Origin: Luteolibacter rhizosphaerae
GTDB taxonomy: Bacteria > Verrucomicrobiota > Verrucomicrobiia > Verrucomicrobiales > Akkermansiaceae
Length of the DNA stretch: 64,000 bases
Assembly (NCBI RefSeq): GCF_025950095.1
Contig: NZ_JAPDDR010000001.1
Location: forward strand, 1-64,000
Direction: 5' to 3'
Shown: piece after piece, positions 59,689-64,000 of the stretch
Layout of the letters: every line of letters begins with the position of its first letter
Numbering within the stretch: the stretch's first letter is position 1
Notes under the pieces: generated by a model
Told to the model about the DNA's origin: nothing
The model's database searches: none
What the model saw: only the letters and a program-made list of their open reading frames with translations
Program-made: the position numbers and the translations under genes

Positions 59689-60471
59689 ATGAAACGGATA
59701 TTGATCGTCTTGCTTGTGTTCTTCTCCGTGGTGTTGCCCGTACGTGCCGCGGACTTCGCCTCGGAGATGGTGGAGGCGACCTTCAAGTTCTTCCACGACG
59801 ATTCGACCTCGACCTGCTTCCTAGTGAAGCGTGCGGCTCCGGATAAGGCGTTGTACTTGGTAACGACGGCGCACACGGTGGAGCGGACGAAAGGGGAGAC
59901 GGCGATCCTGGTGCTGCGGGAGGCGCAGGAGGACGGCTCGTATCTGCGGCGGGATCACACGCTGAAGATTCGCGAGGGAGAAAAGCCGCTATGGGTGAGG
60001 CACAAGGACCAGGATGTGGCGGTGCTGAAGATCGAGGGTGCGCTGCCGGTGTCGGTGACGCCGCTGGCGGAAGGAGCTTTGTTAGATGAGGCGGCCTTGA
60101 AGGCGGCGGGAGTGCACATTTGCAGTCCACTGTTCCTGCTGACCTATCCGCAGCGGTTCGAGGCGAACGGCGCGGGCTTTCCGGTGGCGCGGCAGGGGAT
60201 CTTCGCGAGTCCGCCGCTGCTGCCGGTGAAGACGCATCCGACCTTCCTCGGTGACTTCACCACCTTTGCGGGGGATAGCGGCGGGCCGGTATTCATCCCG
60301 GGCGCTGACGGGCATCCGCGGGTGGCGGGAATCGTGATCGCGCAGCATCACCATGAGGACAAGGTGAAGAGCGAGTTCGAGGAGCGCATGGTGCGGCATC
60401 CGCTCGGGATGGGGATCATCCTGCATGCCAGCTATGTGCGGGAAGCGCTCGCTCTGGCGGCGGAGAAGTAG
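59689..60471 (+). CDS. Secreted trypsin-like serine protease
   Basis: From ATG 59689 the protein has 260 residues: a signal peptide (1-20, VVLPVRAAD) and a chymotrypsin fold. The catalytic triad is His62 (LVTTAHTVE), Asp109 (HKDQDVAVLK) and Ser197 (FAGDSGGPVF). The DSGGP motif is complete and there is no PDZ domain. It is probably a periplasmic or secreted protease. The adjacent gene on the other strand is 2 nt away. Confidence 0.9.
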   Translation: MKRILIVLLVFFSVVLPVRAADFASEMVEATFKFFHDDSTSTCFLVKRAAPDKALYLVTTAHTVERTKGETAILVLREAQEDGSYLRRDHTLKIREGEKPLWVRHKDQDVAVLKIEGALPVSVTPLAEGALLDEAALKAAGVHICSPLFLLTYPQRFEANGAGFPVARQGIFASPPLLPVKTHPTFLGDFTTFAGDSGGPVFIPGADGHPRVAGIVIAQHHHEDKVKSEFEERMVRHPLGMGIILHASYVREALALAAEK

Positions 60472-60473
60472 TG

Positions 60474-61010
60474 CTAGCGGGCGGGTTGCTGGACGCCGGA
60501 AGGGCTGAGGACGAGATCGTCCGCCGTGTAAGGCGAGCGGTCCGGGCCGGATGAGCGCAGGGCGAGCTGGCGGTAGGCCTCCGGGTGGACGACGACGGCC
60601 GAACCCCAGCGGTCGATGATCGAGCCATCCTTGCCGAAGATGGGGTGGTCTTCTCTAACAAAGATTTCGCGGTTTGGGTTGTCCCCGCGGAGGGCGGCGG
60701 CGAGATCGGGATTGCCGCCGATGGGGTGGCGGCTGCCGTCCTTCACCACCGAGAAGTAGCCGGTGACCACGCGGTGGATCTTGCGGAGATCCTCGATGGG
60801 AGGTGAGGCGGGGTCGCCGTAGCCATCGAGGATGGACTCGGCGGCGCTGGGCTGCGGCGGCACGGGGAACTCAATCCGGTTTGTCGGGCGGATAGCCACG
60901 GGCGGCGGCGGGGATGCGGGCATGGCGGCATCCTCCCGCCAGGCGAGCCAGAGCAAGGCGCCGACTGCCGCGAGCAGAACGAGAAAGAGAAGGACGCGAA
61001 TCCGCTTCAT
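60474..61010 (-). CDS. Membrane-anchored protein with GspG-like C-terminus
   Basis: From ATG 61010 the protein has 178 residues: an N-terminal membrane helix (VLLFLVLLAAVGALLWLAW), a Pro-rich linker, and a C-terminal segment (FGKDGSIIDRWGSAVVVHPEAYRQLALRSSGPDRSPYTADDLVLS) that resembles the calcium-loop region of type-II secretion pseudopilins (DPWGNPY ... SAGPDG ... TADDI). It lacks the pseudopilin N-terminal methylation motif. The function is unknown. It is convergent with the protease gene. Confidence 0.75.
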   Translation of the reverse strand: MKRIRVLLFLVLLAAVGALLWLAWREDAAMPASPPPPVAIRPTNRIEFPVPPQPSAAESILDGYGDPASPPIEDLRKIHRVVTGYFSVVKDGSRHPIGGNPDLAAALRGDNPNREIFVREDHPIFGKDGSIIDRWGSAVVVHPEAYRQLALRSSGPDRSPYTADDLVLSPSGVQQPAR

Positions 61011-61227
61011 GGGCACCGTAGCTCGGGAAGACGGCACAGTGATCCCGCCATCCGGGGTGGGAAGGGCACGGAGCAACCGGTGGGTTTGGTCCGCAGGGCA
61101 GCGGTTTTCTCCCTCACGGAGAGCATGCCGGGTTTTGCAGCACTCATGGGTACCGGCAGGCTAACGGACCGGGCGGGGCTTGCCAGCCGATTCTTGAGTG
61201 ACGCATGCGCCGCCCGGGGCCGGGCTG

Positions 61228-62682
61228 CTAGGCGAGGAAGCCAACCGGATGCGTGGAGCTGGCGGGATCGTAGAAGTTCCGGATATTCGGCAGCACGCTG
61301 TCCATGTCTCCAGCGGTGACACCGAACCAGCGGAGCAGCTCGCAGAAGTATTCGTCGGCGGAGAGCTTCGGGAAGATGCGTCCGCCGCGACCGATGTCGT
61401 CGGGCCCGTCGATGACGAGCGAGGGGTAGCTGCCGCGGACCTGGCCGCCGGTCAGCGGGCCGCCCATGACGATCTGGTTGCCGGACCAGGCGTGGTCGGT
61501 GCCTTGGCCGTTCGAGCGCAGGGTGCGGCCGAAGTCGGAGGCGGTGAAGGTGATCACGTCGTTCGCCAGGCCGAGGGTTTCGAGGCAGGTCTGGAAGGCG
61601 TAGAGGGCACCGTCCAGCACCGCGAGCATGTTGCCGTGATTTTCTAACAGCTCGGCGTGGTGGTCCCAGCCGCCAAATTCGATGAAGAGGGTCTGGCGGG
61701 CGAGCTTGAGCTGCTGGCGAATCGCGATAGTTTTCACCGCTGCGCGAAATTGCCCGGAGATGTAGTGATTCGGGAAGGGGGCGTTCGCGATCACGGTGGC
61801 CACGTTCTGGCCGTTCAAGGTGCCCGGCGCCGCGTAGTGCTGCTGGAACTCGGCACCGCGCTCGATGCTGTTCGAGGTGATGCGGCCGTGGGTGCGGTGG
61901 AAGAGATTGCTGTAATGGTCCTCAAGCGGGCTGGCGATGATGTCGCGCATCGCCTGGTCCTTGGCATTGTGCAGCGGGGAATTGCCATCGGCGCCGGTGA
62001 AGCCGAGCGCGCCCTCGCCGGTGATGACGAACTGGCCCTCGCTCTGGCCGATCTGGAAGGCGGAATTCCCTGCGACGGAGAAGTTCATCGGCATGTAGTA
62101 GCCGGCGGTCTGCTCGGTATTGAGCGTGGAGTGGATCACGTCCGCGGCGCGACCGCCCCAACCGCTGAGCACCTGCATGCCCTGCGGCACGGAGGTCTGC
62201 CATTGTTCGATCTGGTCGCGATGGGAGAAGAGGGCCTTGGGCAGGGCGACGCTGCCATTGAGGTAGGCTTGCTTGCTGGTGATCGGCTCGATGAGGGTGC
62301 CGACGTTGGCGAGGAAGGAGACGCGCTTCTTTCCGGCGAGGATGCCCGGGCCGGTGCCGTTGAACATCTCCGCCAGCCGCTGGCAGGAGGGATGCAGGCC
62401 GTAGTTGGTGTTAGTGAGAGTCCGGAGCTGGGCTTGAGGAATCGCGAGATTCGAGCGCGAGGCCGCATACTCGGCGTAGTTGCCGGTGCGGGGAATCAGC
62501 ATGTTGAAGGTATCGCAGCCGCCGGCGAGGAAGACGCAAACGAGCGACTTGCGCTGGCCGCCGAAGCCGCCCTGTGCCGCGGCGTGATTCGCCATGGTGA
62601 GGTTCAGCAGGGTGGAGAGCACCGAGGTCGAACCGATGGCGGCGCAACTGGCTTCTCCAAGGAATTGGCGGCGGGAACGCAT
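61228..62682 (-). CDS. DUF1501 secreted protein with Tat signal
   Basis: The 484-residue protein has a Tat signal (SRRQFLGEAS) and belongs to the DUF1501 family (SLVCVFLAGGCDTFNMLIPR, GLHPSCQRLAEMF, LFIEFGGWDHHAELLENHGNMLAVLDGAL, DVITFTASDFGRTLRSNGQGTDHAWSGNQIVMGGPLTGGQVRG). Members are alkaline-phosphatase/sulfatase-superfamily-like and are encoded beside DUF1800 in PVC genomes. The metal-site residues appear in GGWDHH and GTDHAW. Substrate unknown. It is 27 nt after the DUF1800 gene on the same strand. Confidence 0.92.
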   Translation of the reverse strand: MRSRRQFLGEASCAAIGSTSVLSTLLNLTMANHAAAQGGFGGQRKSLVCVFLAGGCDTFNMLIPRTGNYAEYAASRSNLAIPQAQLRTLTNTNYGLHPSCQRLAEMFNGTGPGILAGKKRVSFLANVGTLIEPITSKQAYLNGSVALPKALFSHRDQIEQWQTSVPQGMQVLSGWGGRAADVIHSTLNTEQTAGYYMPMNFSVAGNSAFQIGQSEGQFVITGEGALGFTGADGNSPLHNAKDQAMRDIIASPLEDHYSNLFHRTHGRITSNSIERGAEFQQHYAAPGTLNGQNVATVIANAPFPNHYISGQFRAAVKTIAIRQQLKLARQTLFIEFGGWDHHAELLENHGNMLAVLDGALYAFQTCLETLGLANDVITFTASDFGRTLRSNGQGTDHAWSGNQIVMGGPLTGGQVRGSYPSLVIDGPDDIGRGGRIFPKLSADEYFCELLRWFGVTAGDMDSVLPNIRNFYDPASSTHPVGFLA

Positions 62683-62709
62683 GAAGATGTGAGAGAGATG
62701 TGGAGAAGA

Positions 62710-64000
62710 TCAGCGCTGGACCGTGCCCTCCGGCGAGCACATGGCGAGCCACACGGCGAGGGCGACGCGGTCCTTCGTGGTGAGCTGAGAGCTTGAGATG
62801 GCGGCGAGGATGATGCCGCGGGTGCGGGTGGTCATGGAACCCGCGCAAACGAGTAGATTCACGTGATCGACCAAGGTGGCGGGGTTGTCCGCGAGCAGGA
62901 GGGAATCGCCGTAGTCGAGCGTGTAGTTCCACTCCCAAGCCGAGGTGAAGCCCTGGTGGAGGTATTTCCACATCAGGTTCGGAAAGGACACGGAAGAGTA
63001 GGTATCGATGATCTGGAAGCCGGGGCTGACCATGCCGCCATTGCGGATCTCACCGGGGGCTTGGTAGACCGGGGTGTAGAAGTTGAAGACGCTCGGTGAA
63101 TTGAGCGGCTCCTGCTTGGCGAAGCCGTAGAAGTTCTCCTGCCAGTTCCACCACACGAAGTCGGGGTGGGCTTCGGCGAGCTTGAAGAGGCGGCCGAGGT
63201 GCATGGTGCGGACGACCGGTTCGCGGACCTTCCCGGAGCCGGGGGCAAGCGGTTGCGAGCGCGCCTCCGGGTCGAGCAGGATGGCCTTCACCACCGCGGC
63301 GAGATTGCCGCGGGTGCCGCTGCCATCGTTCACGAAGACATCCTGCACGCGCTTGATGTAGGCGGGCGAGGGATTGTCGGTGACGAGGAACTGGATGAGC
63401 TGGCGACTAACGAAGACGGGGGTGTTCGGATGGCGGAAGATGGCGTCCACCGCGTCGCGGACGTCTTGCATGCCATTGGCTTCGTTCTCTTCGCGGGCGG
63501 GCACGACGAAGCCACCGGGCAAGGTTTTCGTGCCGAAGTCATGGCGATCGGCATGCATGACCATCGGCTGGGTCAGATGGGTATCGTCCCAACCGCCGCC
63601 GCCCCAACCATAAGGGGAGACGAAGTAGAGGCCGGTGAAGACGCGGGCGAGCTCGGTGATGTCGCCGTTGTCGTAAGTCGGGATCGGTTCGCCGTGGCTG
63701 TCGAGCTTGCGGCTGCCATCGGGGTTGAGTTCCCAGAGGCCGATGCTGAAGAGCTGCATCAGCTCGCGGGCGAAGTTCTCGTCGGGATAGCGCGGGATGG
63801 AGGGGTCGGGCTTCTGGTTGCCCGCGTGGCTGAGGTACCAGCCCATGGCGGGATGGAGGGCGACGTCGAAGAGCAGGTCGCCGTAGTTGCCCAGCGCGTT
63901 CCGGGAAAGCATGTCGTAGTAGTTCGCCATGCCCTCGGGCTTTTCCTCCAAGTTCGCATCGCGGCGCGAGACGACGAGGATCTGGGAGAGGGCGAAGGCA
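62710..64000 (-). CDS. DUF1800 secreted protein (5' end outside window)
   Basis: About 430 residues of a DUF1800 protein are visible and the frame is open to the window edge, starting AFALSQILVVSRRDANLEEKPEGM. Family features are NALGNYGDLLFDVALHPAMGWYLSH, PDENFARELMQLFSIGLWELN, DITELARVFTGLYF and DIRRV-like sequence. The partner DUF1501 gene follows by 27 nt, the usual arrangement in this phylum. Function unknown; the pair is often inferred to act on the cell surface. Confidence 0.93.
   Translation of the reverse strand, partial: AFALSQILVVSRRDANLEEKPEGMANYYDMLSRNALGNYGDLLFDVALHPAMGWYLSHAGNQKPDPSIPRYPDENFARELMQLFSIGLWELNPDGSRKLDSHGEPIPTYDNGDITELARVFTGLYFVSPYGWGGGGWDDTHLTQPMVMHADRHDFGTKTLPGGFVVPAREENEANGMQDVRDAVDAIFRHPNTPVFVSRQLIQFLVTDNPSPAYIKRVQDVFVNDGSGTRGNLAAVVKAILLDPEARSQPLAPGSGKVREPVVRTMHLGRLFKLAEAHPDFVWWNWQENFYGFAKQEPLNSPSVFNFYTPVYQAPGEIRNGGMVSPGFQIIDTYSSVSFPNLMWKYLHQGFTSAWEWNYTLDYGDSLLLADNPATLVDHVNLLVCAGSMTTRTRGIILAAISSSQLTTKDRVALAVWLAMCSPEGTVQR

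Noticed and set aside
61657-62796. Plus-strand frame opposite the DUF1501 gene
   Set aside because: Antisense shadow of a strongly supported family member.
1-64000. CRISPR arrays, tRNA and rRNA genes
   Set aside because: No regularly spaced direct repeats, no cloverleaf with conserved T-loop GTTCGA, and no rRNA core motifs were seen while reading the spacers.

Overview
The window is high-GC DNA, almost certainly from a member of the Verrucomicrobiota (Luteolibacter/Haloferula-like Verrucomicrobiales). This is inferred from gene content: a DUF1800/DUF1501 gene pair, a PEP-CTERM protein, secreted proteins with thrombospondin type-3 calcium repeats ending in an 'FYRV'-type module, a PstS-like secreted protein, and short degenerate hairpin and tandem repeats in the spacers. 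No rRNA, tRNA or CRISPR array was found.

Region 1 (1-23650) is the most unusual part. After the tail of an IS4-type transposase comes a minus-strand run of nine genes about 20 kb long, with gaps of only 5-27 nt. In transcription order it encodes a TpsB/FhaC-type outer-membrane transporter, a DUF2341-LamG-ExbB fusion, ExbD, TonB, a putative porin, a coiled-coil protein, a parvulin-type peptidyl-prolyl isomerase, a 3,703-residue filamentous-haemagglutinin-like TpsA exoprotein, and a sulfate-binding lipoprotein. A two-partner secretion system therefore carries its own TonB energy module, porin and chaperone. Upstream on the same strand lie two secreted-protein genes (a PstS-like protein and a calcium-repeat protein), preceded by an unidentified leader of about 350 nt rich in hairpins.

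Region 2 (23840-28204) holds a lipoprotein, rimO, a coiled-coil membrane protein and a spermidine-synthase-like methyltransferase. Region 3 (28315-32185) is a vitamin B12 uptake operon: cobalamin riboswitch, PEP-CTERM protein, BtuB-type receptor, and a translationally coupled secreted protein that may be a surface B12-capture factor. Region 4 (32186-36780) has an AT-richer spacer with DnaA-box-like sequences, two overlapping small membrane-protein genes, a sialidase, and a short-chain dehydrogenase divergent from a TetR regulator with an 18-bp palindrome between them.

Region 5 (37067-43854) is regulatory: a PepSY-like protein with an OmpR/histidine-kinase pair, an orphan GAF histidine kinase, and an AraC regulator divergent from two dehydrogenases that flank a small membrane protein. 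Region 6 (43936-51114) has a large calcium-repeat secreted protein divergent from a PA14-containing sensor kinase with its NarL-type regulator, then a membrane protein. Region 7 (51407-64000) carries a sorbosone-dehydrogenase-like protein coupled to a cytochrome c protein, the DUF2868/DUF3482-GTPase pair, a rhomboid protease, mazG, a trypsin-like protease, two unassigned proteins, and the DUF1501/DUF1800 pair that runs off the window edge.

All family names are from reading the translated sequences; no database search was possible. Several start codons were moved inward from the longest possible reading frame, and the reasons are given per gene.
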